60,945 bases of DNA from Pseudomonas sp. CAN1. GTDB taxonomy: Bacteria; Pseudomonadota; Gammaproteobacteria; Pseudomonadales; Pseudomonadaceae. The notes beneath the pieces were generated by a model. That model was not told the DNA's origin. It saw only the letters and a program-made list of their open reading frames with translations, and searched no databases. The translations under genes were made by a program, and so were the position numbers. The DNA lies in contig NZ_JASMRU010000016.1 in the NCBI RefSeq assembly GCF_030462585.1, positions 65,345 through 126,289 of the forward strand, written 5' to 3'. This document shows positions 33,351 to 41,438 of this stretch, piece by piece; position 1 is the first letter of the stretch; each line of letters starts with the position of its first letter.

Positions 33351-33377
33351 TTAAAAAACCCGCCGGGAGGCGGGTTT
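33351..33377 (-). terminator. Intrinsic terminator in the leader of the NTF2-like gene
   Basis: A perfect 9-bp GC-rich stem with loop TCCC and six Ts reads in the minus direction only. It would stop transcription before the coding region unless the antiterminator forms. Confidence 0.8.
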
Positions 33378-33421
33378 GGTTGTTCGCGGAATGCGCTAAC
33401 CCACCATCGGAGCGATGGTGG
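33351..33421 (-). promoter_or_regulatory. Transcription attenuator with three-way competing hairpins
   Basis: On the minus strand a 9-bp hairpin CCACCATCG/CGATGGTGG (33421-33401) overlaps the end of a short reading frame. It is followed by a perfect 9-bp terminator stem AAACCCGCC/GGCGGGTTT with a T run (33377-33351). The 3' arm of the first hairpin plus the next bases (GGTGGGTT, 33405-33398) can pair with AACCCGCC (33376-33369) of the terminator, 8 bp with one G-U, forming an antiterminator. This is the classic ribosome-mediated attenuator plan, 38 nt before the NTF2-like gene. Confidence 0.65.
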
Positions 33422-33458
33422 TAATAATCTGCTGGAAGGTGCGGTTGGCGGCATTCAT
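33396..33458 (-). CDS. Putative attenuation leader peptide, 20 aa
   Basis: The frame encodes MNAANRTFQQIITTIAPMVG and ends in TAG at 33396-33398, inside the attenuator. An in-frame ATG at 33485 would add nine residues (MNLLIASDP). The codons ATT ATT ACC ACC ATC lie directly over the 5' arm of hairpin 1, so stalling at Ile or Thr codons would free the antiterminator strand. A weak point is the lack of a clear Shine-Dalgarno for either start. The Ile/Thr-rich core resembles leader peptides such as ThrL in logic, not in sequence. Confidence 0.5.
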   Translation of the reverse strand: MNAANRTFQQIITTIAPMVG

Positions 33459-33597
33459 GGGGTCAGAAGCTATCAGAAGATTCATACGTCGCGCCAGTGC
33501 TCTTTTTTTGCTGGCGGCGTGGCATGATCGCGCCGCGCCACGGTCCAAACGTCGTGCGTCAGCCCATGCCTTTCTCCTCGCTGTAGCGGAGCCTTCC

Positions 33598-34230
33598 ATG
33601 CCTTCCCCGAATCCGACTCGCTTCCTGCGCGCCCTGGCGCTGCTCGCCGGGTTGGCTGCGTTCGTCGATACACAGGCGGCGACCTGCCCGCAGGGGCAGC
33701 GCCAGGTGTGCCTGGACAGCTGCGTGTGCCTGCCGGACCTGGGCAGCGTGCTCGGCCCGGTGCTCGCCGACACCCGCAAGGCTGCCGCCCAGGCGCTCGG
33801 CGTCTGGCTGCAGCAATCCCGCGACCAGGCGGAGCAGGGCGGCACCCAGCCGATCCCGCTGGAGATCCGCGCGCAGCTGCAGCCGTACTTCTCCGATGAC
33901 GTGCTGATGGCCGCGCGTTATTCCACTGGTGCGCTGGACGAGCTGAACGCCGCCCAGGCGATGATGCAGAACCCCGACACCGAGGCCGTCACCCTGGTGG
34001 ACGTGATTGTCTTCCGCCGCGAGGAAGACGCGCAGAAGGACGTCGCCCTCTGGGCCCACGAGCTGTGGCACGTGAAGCAGTACCAGGAGTGGGGCGTGCA
34101 GGGTTTCGCCACGCGTTACACCGACAACTTCGACGCCGTCGAAGCGCCGGCCTACGAGATGCAGCGGCGGGTCGCCAAGGACCTGCGCGATGGCAAGGTT
34201 GCCGCGCCGAGCCCCAGTACCAGCCCCTGA
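33598..34230 (+). CDS. Secreted DUF4157-like protein with HExxH-type motif
   Basis: The 210-residue protein starts with a signal peptide (RALALLAGLAAFVDTQAA, cleavage near residue 27) and a Cys-rich mature start (CPQGQRQVCLDSCVC). ALWAHELWHVKQYQEWG near 153-169 contains HELWH, the zinc-binding motif of the DUF4157 metallopeptidase-like domain, followed by EAPAYEMQRR with the third Glu ligand. It should act in the periplasm or outside. The target is unknown. It is transcribed alone, divergent from the attenuator unit. Confidence 0.8.
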   Translation: MPSPNPTRFLRALALLAGLAAFVDTQAATCPQGQRQVCLDSCVCLPDLGSVLGPVLADTRKAAAQALGVWLQQSRDQAEQGGTQPIPLEIRAQLQPYFSDDVLMAARYSTGALDELNAAQAMMQNPDTEAVTLVDVIVFRREEDAQKDVALWAHELWHVKQYQEWGVQGFATRYTDNFDAVEAPAYEMQRRVAKDLRDGKVAAPSPSTSP

Positions 34231-34233
34231 CCC

Positions 34234-35727
34234 TCAGCGACTGGCGCTGGCCTCCGGCGCCGGCGTGCCGCCGCCGAGGGCCTTGCACAGGGCGATCAGC
34301 GTCAGGCGCAGCTGGGTATCGCTGTCCACCACGTCACGGCGCGATTGCAGGTAGGCGCGCTGGGCGTCCAGTTCCACCAGGAAGTCGGTCATGCCGCCGG
34401 CATAGCGCGCCTTGGCCATGCCGTAGGCGGCGTCGCTGCTGTGCAGTTTTTCCTGCAGGCGCTGATTGCGCTGGCGCTCGGCGCCATAGTCGTTCAGCGC
34501 ATCGTCCACTTCCTGCCAGGCCTTGAGCACGGTCTGCTGGTAGGACACTGCCGCCTCCTGCTGTTCCAGCTTGCGCAGGTTGATCTGCGAGCGTCGCCGG
34601 CCGTTATCGAAGATCGGCAGCGACAGGCTCGGGCCGACGCTCCAGGTGCGGCTGCCCCAGTCGCTGAACTTGCCGTCGTCGGCCGATTCATAGCCGAACT
34701 TGGCGCCCAGGCGGATCGACGGGTAAAGGTCGGCCACGGCCACGCCGATGTTGGCGGTGGCGGCGTGCAGTTGGGCTTCGGCGGCGCGGATGTCCGGCCG
34801 GCGGCGGGCCACTTCCGAGGGCAGGCCGAGGCTCAGGTCCGGCGTTTGCGGGGCGCCTTGGGCAACGGGTCTGAGATCATCGCGCAGGCTGCCCGGCTCG
34901 GCGCCGATCAGCACCCCGATCTGGTTGATCGCCGCGCTTTCGCTGGCGTGCAACTGCGGCAGGCTGGAGCGCAGCTCGGCAAGCTGGCCGCGCTGGCGTT
35001 CGACATCGAAGTCGTCCACCAGCCCGCCGTCGGCGCGCACCTGGATCAGTTGCAGGGATTCCTCGGTGGCGCTGATGTCCTGGTTGGCCACGGCGATCTG
35101 CTGCTGTACGCCGCGCAGCTCGAAGTAGGCGCGGGCCAGTTCGGCCGAGACGCCCAGGCGGGTTTCCTCGAACATCGCCTGCTGCGCCGCCACGCTGGCG
35201 TCGGCGGCTTCCACTGAGCGGCGGATGCGGCCCCACAGGTCGGGCTCCCAGGAGGCATCGAAACCGGCCTGGTAGAGGGTGAAGGGCTCGGCCAGCACCT
35301 TGCTGATCTGGTCGCTGTCACCGCCGGGGGCGATGCGCTGGATCATCAGCGCGTTGGCGCCGTTCTCGCTCATGCGCTGACGGGTCACGCCGCCGGAGGC
35401 GTTGACGTCCACGCTGCGCTGGGCCGCCACCATCTGTCGCTGCATGCGGCTCTGGGCGAAGCGCAGCACGGCGCTCTGCAGGTCAGGGCTGGCCTTGTCG
35501 GCGCGGCGTTGCAGGTTGTTCAGCACCGGGTCGTTGAACAGCGTCCACCAGTCTTCGCCGAGGCGGACCTCCCCCTGCGCCGGATGCAGCTGCGCATCGC
35601 CGGCATGCGCGGCCTGCCAGCTGGCCGGCGCCTGGGTCTGCGGCGCTTCGTAGTCGGGCCCCACGGCGCAGCCGGCGAGGCCGGTGCCGAGCAGGGCGAG
35701 GGAGACGAGGCGGGATGTGCGGTTCAT
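34234..35727 (-). CDS. NodT-family outer-membrane efflux lipoprotein
   Basis: The 497-residue protein has a lipoprotein signal ending LLGTGLAGC (Cys near 20) and two OEP repeats (about 75-270 and 300-470), as in OprM/NodT channels. EVARRRPDIRAAEAQLHAA near 310 and LDAQRAYLQSRRDVVDSD near 450 are typical helix sequences. It forms the trimeric exit duct for the ABC exporter genes transcribed just before it. Start ATG at 35727 is used; a GTG three codons earlier is possible. Confidence 0.9.
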   Translation of the reverse strand: MNRTSRLVSLALLGTGLAGCAVGPDYEAPQTQAPASWQAAHAGDAQLHPAQGEVRLGEDWWTLFNDPVLNNLQRRADKASPDLQSAVLRFAQSRMQRQMVAAQRSVDVNASGGVTRQRMSENGANALMIQRIAPGGDSDQISKVLAEPFTLYQAGFDASWEPDLWGRIRRSVEAADASVAAQQAMFEETRLGVSAELARAYFELRGVQQQIAVANQDISATEESLQLIQVRADGGLVDDFDVERQRGQLAELRSSLPQLHASESAAINQIGVLIGAEPGSLRDDLRPVAQGAPQTPDLSLGLPSEVARRRPDIRAAEAQLHAATANIGVAVADLYPSIRLGAKFGYESADDGKFSDWGSRTWSVGPSLSLPIFDNGRRRSQINLRKLEQQEAAVSYQQTVLKAWQEVDDALNDYGAERQRNQRLQEKLHSSDAAYGMAKARYAGGMTDFLVELDAQRAYLQSRRDVVDSDTQLRLTLIALCKALGGGTPAPEASASR

Positions 35728-35772
35728 CGATGGCACCTTTTCAGAATTGCACCTTTTCAGATTCGCTGGGCG

Positions 35773-36135
35773 CTAGTCATCGGACGAGCCCTCGAAACGT
35801 CGCGCGACATAGCCCATCAGCAGACCGCCGAAAATGCCGATCAAGCCGCAGGCCAGGCCCATGGAACGGTTGGTCACCATGCCGACGTTCTTCACGTGGG
35901 TCGGCAGGCCGAGCAGGCCGATGAAGAACAGCATCGCCAGCGACAGGGCGATCAGGTAGATGCCGCCGGCGCGCCAGGAGTTGCTGGGGATGCCCTTGCG
36001 GCGGCAGTACAGGTAGCCCAGCCAGAACGGCAGGGCGAGCTGGGTGACGGCGAAGACGATGAACTGGCTGGTTTCGCTCATGGCGGGGGCTTCTTCCTTG
36101 GTTGCTGCTGCGTGTTCCGGGGCAGGATATTGCAT
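35773..36135 (-). CDS. Small membrane protein in the exporter operon
   Basis: The 120-residue protein has a polar N-terminus and three predicted membrane helices (around 27-43, 58-77 and 88-108), ending in a charged tail VARRFEGSSDD. A second start at 36081 (MSETSQF) would give 102 residues and a more usual membrane protein start; the data do not decide. It sits between the second permease and the outer-membrane channel gene. I do not recognise a family. A role in assembly of the exporter is inference. Confidence 0.65.
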   Translation of the reverse strand: MQYPAPEHAAATKEEAPAMSETSQFIVFAVTQLALPFWLGYLYCRRKGIPSNSWRAGGIYLIALSLAMLFFIGLLGLPTHVKNVGMVTNRSMGLACGLIGIFGGLLMGYVARRFEGSSDD

Positions 36136-36159
36136 CGCCTGGCCATCTCCAGTGATCGA

Positions 36160-37263
36160 CTACGCAAGCCGGTGGCGGAACAGCCACGAGGCCAGCGGCA
36201 GGGTGACGCCGGCCACCACCAGCATGGGGATCAGGTTGTGGCCGACATCGGCCAGGGTGGCGCCTTCGAGGTAGACACGCTGGATCAGGTCGATGCCGAA
36301 GCGCAGCGGGTTGGCGTAGGTCACCATCTGCAGGAACTCGGGCATGTTGCGCACCGGCGTGGCGAGGCCGGAGAGCAGCGTCAGCGGCATGATCAGCACG
36401 AAGGTATAGAGCATCGCCTGCTGCATGTTCAGCGACACCGCGCTGATCGACATGCCCAGCCCGACGCAGGCGATGGTGAACACCGTCAGCCCGCCGTAGA
36501 GGTTGAGCAGCGAGCCGGCCATGGGTATTCGGAACCAGAACAGCGCCATCAGCAGCACCAGGGTGGCCTGCAGCATGCCGATCAGCAGGGGCGGGATGGC
36601 CTTGCCGAGCATGATTTCCAGCGGCGTGTAGGGCGTCACCAGCAACTGGTCGAACGTGCCCTGTTCGCGTTCGCGTGCCACCGAGAGCGCGGTGAGCATC
36701 AGCGTCTGCATCATGCTCAGGGTGGCGATCAGCGCCGGGATCAACGGCCAGCGGGTCTCCAGGTTGGGGTTGTACCAGGAGCGGCTGACCACGCTGATGG
36801 GCGCCGCGGCCAGGCCCTGTTCCTGGTTGAACTGCTGCACCACCACGGCCAGCCCGGCGGCGGCGGATCCGGCGGTGTTGGAGTTGCGTCCGTCGAGGAT
36901 GACCTGGATCGGCGCCGGATCACCCTGGGCCAGGCGGGTCTGGAAGTCCGAGGGGATGTGGATCACCAGCAGCGCTTTCTGCTCGTCGATCACCGTCTGG
37001 ATTTCCTCCACGCGGGTCAGTGTCGCCACCCGGTGGAAGATGCCGCTGCCGTCCAGGCGCGAGGCGAGCTGGGTGGAGGATTCGCTGTGGCTGAGGTCGA
37101 GGATGGCGTAGGGCGCGTCGTTGAGGTCGAAGGTCACCGCGTAGCCGAACAGCACGCTCTGCATCAGCACCGGCGCCACCAGCACGATGCGGTTGGCCGG
37201 GTCCTTGAGGATTACCAGCAGTTCCTTGCGCCACAGATTGAGGATGCGCCAGAGAAATTCCAT
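36160..37263 (-). CDS. ABC-2 type permease (YhhJ-like), second of pair
   Basis: The 367-residue protein shows an N-terminal helix (ILNLWRKELLVILKDPANRIVLVAPVLMQSV), a large periplasmic domain (about 50-170), and five C-terminal helices with AREREQGTFDQLLVTPYTPLEIMLGK, the ABC-2 core motif. It starts 5 nt after the first permease gene. Together they form a heterodimeric channel for the double ATPase. The substrate is unknown; YhhJ/YhiI-type systems export hydrophobic compounds. Confidence 0.9.
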   Translation of the reverse strand: MEFLWRILNLWRKELLVILKDPANRIVLVAPVLMQSVLFGYAVTFDLNDAPYAILDLSHSESSTQLASRLDGSGIFHRVATLTRVEEIQTVIDEQKALLVIHIPSDFQTRLAQGDPAPIQVILDGRNSNTAGSAAAGLAVVVQQFNQEQGLAAAPISVVSRSWYNPNLETRWPLIPALIATLSMMQTLMLTALSVAREREQGTFDQLLVTPYTPLEIMLGKAIPPLLIGMLQATLVLLMALFWFRIPMAGSLLNLYGGLTVFTIACVGLGMSISAVSLNMQQAMLYTFVLIMPLTLLSGLATPVRNMPEFLQMVTYANPLRFGIDLIQRVYLEGATLADVGHNLIPMLVVAGVTLPLASWLFRHRLA

Positions 37264-37268
37264 GGAAG

Positions 37269-38399
37269 TCAGTCCAGCCGTTTGCGCGTCACCAGCCGCG
37301 CCAGGCCCAGCAGGGCGATGGCGTAGGCGGCGAGGATGGCGCAGTTCTTGAGGATCATCGGCCAGAAGTCACCGGCCAGGAACAGCGATTTCACCAGTTC
37401 CATGAAGTAGGTCGCCGGCAGCAGGTTGCCGATCACGCGGATGGCGGTGGGCACGTTGCGCAGGTCGAAGATGAAGCCCGAGAGCATCATCGCCGGCAGG
37501 AAACTGGCGAGCAGGGCGATCTGGCTGGCGAGGAACTGGTTCTTGGTCACCGCCGAGATCAGCAGGCCGATGCCCAGCGCCACCAGCATGTAGAGCATGG
37601 AGGCGATGACCAGCACGAAGAACGAGCCGTAGATCGGCACATGGAACAGGAAGCGTGCGGCGAGCAGGCACAGGGCCAGGCCGATCATGCCGATGCCGAA
37701 GCAGGGGATGATCTTCGCCAGGAGGATTTCCACCGGCCGCACCGGCGTGACGAACAGCGCCTCCAGCGTGCCGCGCTCCCACTCGCGGGCCATCACCAGG
37801 GCGGTGAGGAAGGCGCCGACCAGGGTCATGATCAGCACGATCAGCCCCGGCACCAGGTACCAGGTGCTGGTGTTGGCGGCGTTGAACCACATGCGCTGGA
37901 CGATGGTGACCGCACCACCTTGGCTTGATGAGCTGGCACTACGGTCGGCCTGCTTCTCGGCGTAGCCGGCCAGGGCGCTGCTGACATAGGTGGAGACGCT
38001 GGCGGCTCGGGTGGCGTCCGAGCCCTGCACCAGCACCTGGGTCTGCGCGTGGCCGTCGTTGAGGTTGCGGGTGAAATCGGATGGGAACTGCACCACGGCA
38101 TCCACCTCGCGGGCGCGCATCAGCCTCTCGCCCTCGGCGAAGGAGCGCACCAGGTGCGGCTCCAGGTACTCGGTGCGGCTGATCCCGGCGGCCACGTCGC
38201 GGGCCACGGGGGACGGGTCGTCGAGGACGATGGCGACGATGGCGCGCTTGACGTCCAGCGACAGGCCATAGCCGAAGATCAGGATCAGCGCGATGGGCAG
38301 GCCGATGCCGATCAGCAGGTTGCTGCGGTCGCGCACCAGCTGCCGCACTTCCTTGCGGGTCAGCGAGGCGAGGCGTCGCCAGAAGCCGCCGGCGCTCAT
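37269..38399 (-). CDS. ABC-2 type permease (YhhJ-like), first of pair
   Basis: The 376-residue protein has the same layout as its neighbour: LTRKEVRQLVRDRSNLLIGIG at the N-terminus, a periplasmic domain with GSDATRAASVSTYVSSAL, and the core MAREWERGTLEALFVTPVRPVEILLAK. Only about a third of residues seem shared with the second permease, which suggests distinct subunits rather than a recent duplication. The ATG overlaps the ATPase stop (38396-38399). Confidence 0.9.
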   Translation of the reverse strand: MSAGGFWRRLASLTRKEVRQLVRDRSNLLIGIGLPIALILIFGYGLSLDVKRAIVAIVLDDPSPVARDVAAGISRTEYLEPHLVRSFAEGERLMRAREVDAVVQFPSDFTRNLNDGHAQTQVLVQGSDATRAASVSTYVSSALAGYAEKQADRSASSSSQGGAVTIVQRMWFNAANTSTWYLVPGLIVLIMTLVGAFLTALVMAREWERGTLEALFVTPVRPVEILLAKIIPCFGIGMIGLALCLLAARFLFHVPIYGSFFVLVIASMLYMLVALGIGLLISAVTKNQFLASQIALLASFLPAMMLSGFIFDLRNVPTAIRVIGNLLPATYFMELVKSLFLAGDFWPMILKNCAILAAYAIALLGLARLVTRKRLD

Positions 38400-40162
38400 G
38401 CGGCGCCTGCCTTGGCCTGATGGCGGTTGCTTTCAACGATTTCGATGAAGGCCTGCTCCATGTTCAGCGTGCTGCCCTTGCCGCCGGCCTGCTCGCGGAC
38501 TTCCTGCGGGGTGCCCATGGCCAGCAGCTTGCCGGCGTCCTGGATGACGATGCGGTCGCAGTACTCGGCCTCTTCCATGAAATGGGTGGTGATGATGATG
38601 GTGGTGCCGGCAGCCGCCAGCGCCGTGATGCGTTGCCAGAAGCCGCGGCGGGCGAGGGGATCGGCGCCGCTGGTGGGTTCGTCGAGGAAGAGGATTTCCG
38701 GCTCGTGCAGCAGGCCGACGGCCATCGCCAGGCGCTGCTTGAAGCCGCCGGGCAACTGGCCGCTGGGAGAGTCTTCCTGGCCGCTGAGGTCGAACTGGCG
38801 GGACACCGCGTCCATCCGCTGGCTCAGGCGCTTGCCGCCCAGGCCATAGGCGCCGCCGAAGAAGCGCAGGTTCTCGGCCACCGAAAGGTTGCCGTAGAGG
38901 GAGAACCTCTGCGACACGTAGCCGACCTTGCGCCGCGCCTGGGCCCGCGCGTGGCGCAGGTTGACCCCGGCCACCTGCAGCGTGCCGCTGGTGGCCGGCA
39001 GCAGCCCGCAGAGCATGCGGAAGGTGGTGGTCTTGCCGGCGCCGTTGGGCCCGAGCAGGCCGAAGATTTCCCCGCGGCGCACGCTGAAGCTGGTACTGGC
39101 GACAGCGGTGAAGTCGCCGAACTTGCGCACCAGGTCCTTCACTTCGATCACCGCTTCGTTGCTGTCGTCGTGACGGTGCGTACCGGCTTTCAGGGATTCC
39201 ATGTCGACCGCCTCGGCATCGCTGCGGGCGCGCAGGAGGAACATGAAACCGTCTTCCAGGCGTGCGTCTACCTGGCGTACCGGTGCCCCGTCCAACATCT
39301 GGTCTAGCTTGCCCTGGTCCGCGTCCGGCTGGCGGATGAAGCGCACCTCGCCGGACTGTGGCACCGCGTCGACGATGTTCTGGTGGTCGTCCAGCAGCCG
39401 CGCCTGCAGGGTGCGCGCGGGCTGGTCGGCGGGCGGAGTGGCGATGAAGCAGAGGTTGTCGGCATGCTCGCGGATCGATGCCGGGTCGCCCTTGGCCATC
39501 AGTTGGCCCTGGTGCAGCAGGAAGACTTCGGCGCAGCGCTCGGCCTCGTCCATGTAGGAGGTGGAGACCAGCACGCTGAGCTGCTCCTGCTCGATCAGCT
39601 GCTGGATGATCTCCCACAGTTCGCGGCGCGACAGCGGGTCGACGCCGACGGTGGGCTCGTCGAGCAGCAGCAGGTCCGGCGAGCGCACCAGGGTGCAGGC
39701 CAGGCCGAGCTTCTGCTTCATGCCGCCGGAGAGCTTGCCCGCCAGGCGCTCGGTGAAGCGCGCCAGGTCGGTCATCTCCAGCAGGCGCTGGTAGCGCTCC
39801 TGGCGCTGCTGGTGCGGGACGCCGTGGAGGTCGGCGTAGAGGTCGAGGTTCTCCTGCACACTCAGGTCCTCGTAGAGGCCGAAGCGTTGTGGCATGTAGC
39901 TGATGCGGTCCTGCACCTGCTGCGGGTGGGCGTGGACGTCCACGTCGAGGACCGTGAGGGTGCCGGCGTCGGCCTGCAGCAGCCCCGCGACCAGGCGCAG
40001 GAAGGTGGTCTTGCCGGCACCGTCCGGGCCGACCAGCGCGGTGAGCTGGCCGCGCGGGATGTCCAGGCTGATGTCCTTGAGCGCCTGTACGGTCTTACCC
40101 GACTCCTTGACCAGGAACTGCTTGGCCAGACCTTCGGCACGGATTACCGGAGCCTCGGCCAT
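38396..40162 (-). CDS. Tandem ABC ATPase (two nucleotide-binding domains)
   Basis: The 588-residue protein is two ABC domains in one chain. Domain 1 has GPDGAGKTT (Walker A, near 40-48), LSGGMKQKLGLA and LLLLDEPTVGVDP; domain 2 has GPNGAGKTT (near 378), LPGGFKQRLAMA and ILFLDEPTSGADP. In domain 2 the signature LSGGQ reads LPGGF. The order is that of YhiH/RbbA exporters. It energises the two permeases. The stop of the HlyD gene touches its start (TGATG). Confidence 0.9.
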   Translation of the reverse strand: MAEAPVIRAEGLAKQFLVKESGKTVQALKDISLDIPRGQLTALVGPDGAGKTTFLRLVAGLLQADAGTLTVLDVDVHAHPQQVQDRISYMPQRFGLYEDLSVQENLDLYADLHGVPHQQRQERYQRLLEMTDLARFTERLAGKLSGGMKQKLGLACTLVRSPDLLLLDEPTVGVDPLSRRELWEIIQQLIEQEQLSVLVSTSYMDEAERCAEVFLLHQGQLMAKGDPASIREHADNLCFIATPPADQPARTLQARLLDDHQNIVDAVPQSGEVRFIRQPDADQGKLDQMLDGAPVRQVDARLEDGFMFLLRARSDAEAVDMESLKAGTHRHDDSNEAVIEVKDLVRKFGDFTAVASTSFSVRRGEIFGLLGPNGAGKTTTFRMLCGLLPATSGTLQVAGVNLRHARAQARRKVGYVSQRFSLYGNLSVAENLRFFGGAYGLGGKRLSQRMDAVSRQFDLSGQEDSPSGQLPGGFKQRLAMAVGLLHEPEILFLDEPTSGADPLARRGFWQRITALAAAGTTIIITTHFMEEAEYCDRIVIQDAGKLLAMGTPQEVREQAGGKGSTLNMEQAFIEIVESNRHQAKAGAA

Positions 40163-41163
40163 CAGCGCGGCTCGTCGGCGAAGCGCACCGTGGCCGGCAT
40201 GCCCAGGCGCAGGCGGTTGTCCGGGTCGGCTACCAGCACGCGCACTTCGTAGACGAGGCTGGTGCGCAGCTCCTCGGTCTGCACCGACTTGGGCGTGAAT
40301 TCGGCCACCGAGGAGATGAAGCCGACGTGGCCGTCGATAGCCTGGTCCGGGTGGCTGTCGGTGAACACCTGGGCCTTCATGCCCGGCTTGATGCGGCCCA
40401 GGTTGGTTTCGCTGACGTAGGCGCGAATCCATTTCGGGTCGGTCAGCGCCAGGGAGTACACCGGGCGCTGCGGCGAGGCCATGTCGCCGGGTTCCAGCAG
40501 GCGCGAGCGCACGGTGGCATTCTGCGGCGCCTTGAGGTCGGCTTCGTCGAGGTTGTGCTGCAGCAGCGCCACGTCGGCGCGGGCGGCGGTGAGCTGGGCC
40601 TCGGCCTGGGCGATGTCTTCCACGCGCGGGCCGATCTGCGCCAGGCGCAGGGACTTCTGCCGGTCTTCCAGCTCGGCCTGGGCGACCTTCTGCTGCGAGG
40701 TGGCGCTGTCGATGTCCTGCTGGCTGACGGCGCGCCCGCCCGGGCTATTGGCGCGGATGCTTTGCAGGCGGCGCAGCTGGGTATTGGCGAGGTCGAGCTG
40801 GGCGCGGGCGGCCTTGTCTTGTGCTTTGGCGCGGTCGATGTCCTCGGGGCGCGAGCCGTTCTTCAGGCGCAGCAGGTTCTGCTCCTGGGCGGCGATCTGC
40901 GCCTGGGCCTTGTCGATCTGCAGGCGCAGCGTGCGGGTGTCGAGGCTGGCGAGCACGTCGCCGGCCTTCACCACGTCGCCTTCCTCGACATTCATCTTCG
41001 CGATGCGCTCGCTGCCGATGAAGGCCAGCGACACCTGGCGGATGTCCACGTTGCCGTAGAGCACCAGGCGTTTGTCATCGTTTTCGCGGGACTGCAGGTA
41101 CCACCACAGTCCGCCCCCGAGCAGCAGCGCAACCAGCGCTACCAGCAACAGCTTCTTCGGCAT
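40162..41163 (-). CDS. HlyD-family periplasmic adaptor (YhiI-like)
   Basis: The 333-residue protein has one N-terminal membrane anchor (LLLVALVALLLGGGLWWYL), a lipoyl half (VEEGDVVKAGDVLASLD), a long coiled coil (about 75-200, LRLQIDKAQAQIAAQEQNLLRL) and a beta-barrel part (KWIRAYVSETNLGRIKPGM). It joins the ABC pump in the inner membrane to the NodT channel. It is the first gene of the six-gene leftward exporter operon. Confidence 0.9.
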   Translation of the reverse strand: MPKKLLLVALVALLLGGGLWWYLQSRENDDKRLVLYGNVDIRQVSLAFIGSERIAKMNVEEGDVVKAGDVLASLDTRTLRLQIDKAQAQIAAQEQNLLRLKNGSRPEDIDRAKAQDKAARAQLDLANTQLRRLQSIRANSPGGRAVSQQDIDSATSQQKVAQAELEDRQKSLRLAQIGPRVEDIAQAEAQLTAARADVALLQHNLDEADLKAPQNATVRSRLLEPGDMASPQRPVYSLALTDPKWIRAYVSETNLGRIKPGMKAQVFTDSHPDQAIDGHVGFISSVAEFTPKSVQTEELRTSLVYEVRVLVADPDNRLRLGMPATVRFADEPR

Positions 41164-41438
41164 GAGCCCATCCCTGATTCGTGACAGCCCGGTGAAGGAT
41201 AGACAGTTACGCGCCAGGTACGAGGATCTGGGTCAAGGGTGGGGTGCTCTGGCCGGACGCTTCCATGCCGGCAGTGACCGTTCGGCGGATGCGAATGGCC
41301 TGCAATTCAACTTGCCGGAGGGGCCGTCTATACAGAATTCAGTAGCCGTCCCACGCAGCGCAGTTCCGACCTTTCGGGCGACGGCTGGAGGCCCTTGCGG
41401 GTGCTCCGGTCAGCAGCCCATCACCGTCGGGGTCGATC

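Noticed and set aside
40163-40432. Upstream extension of the tandem ATPase gene
   Set aside because: It overlaps the HlyD gene in another frame and lacks a family-like N-terminus; TGATG coupling at 40160-40164 supports the short start.
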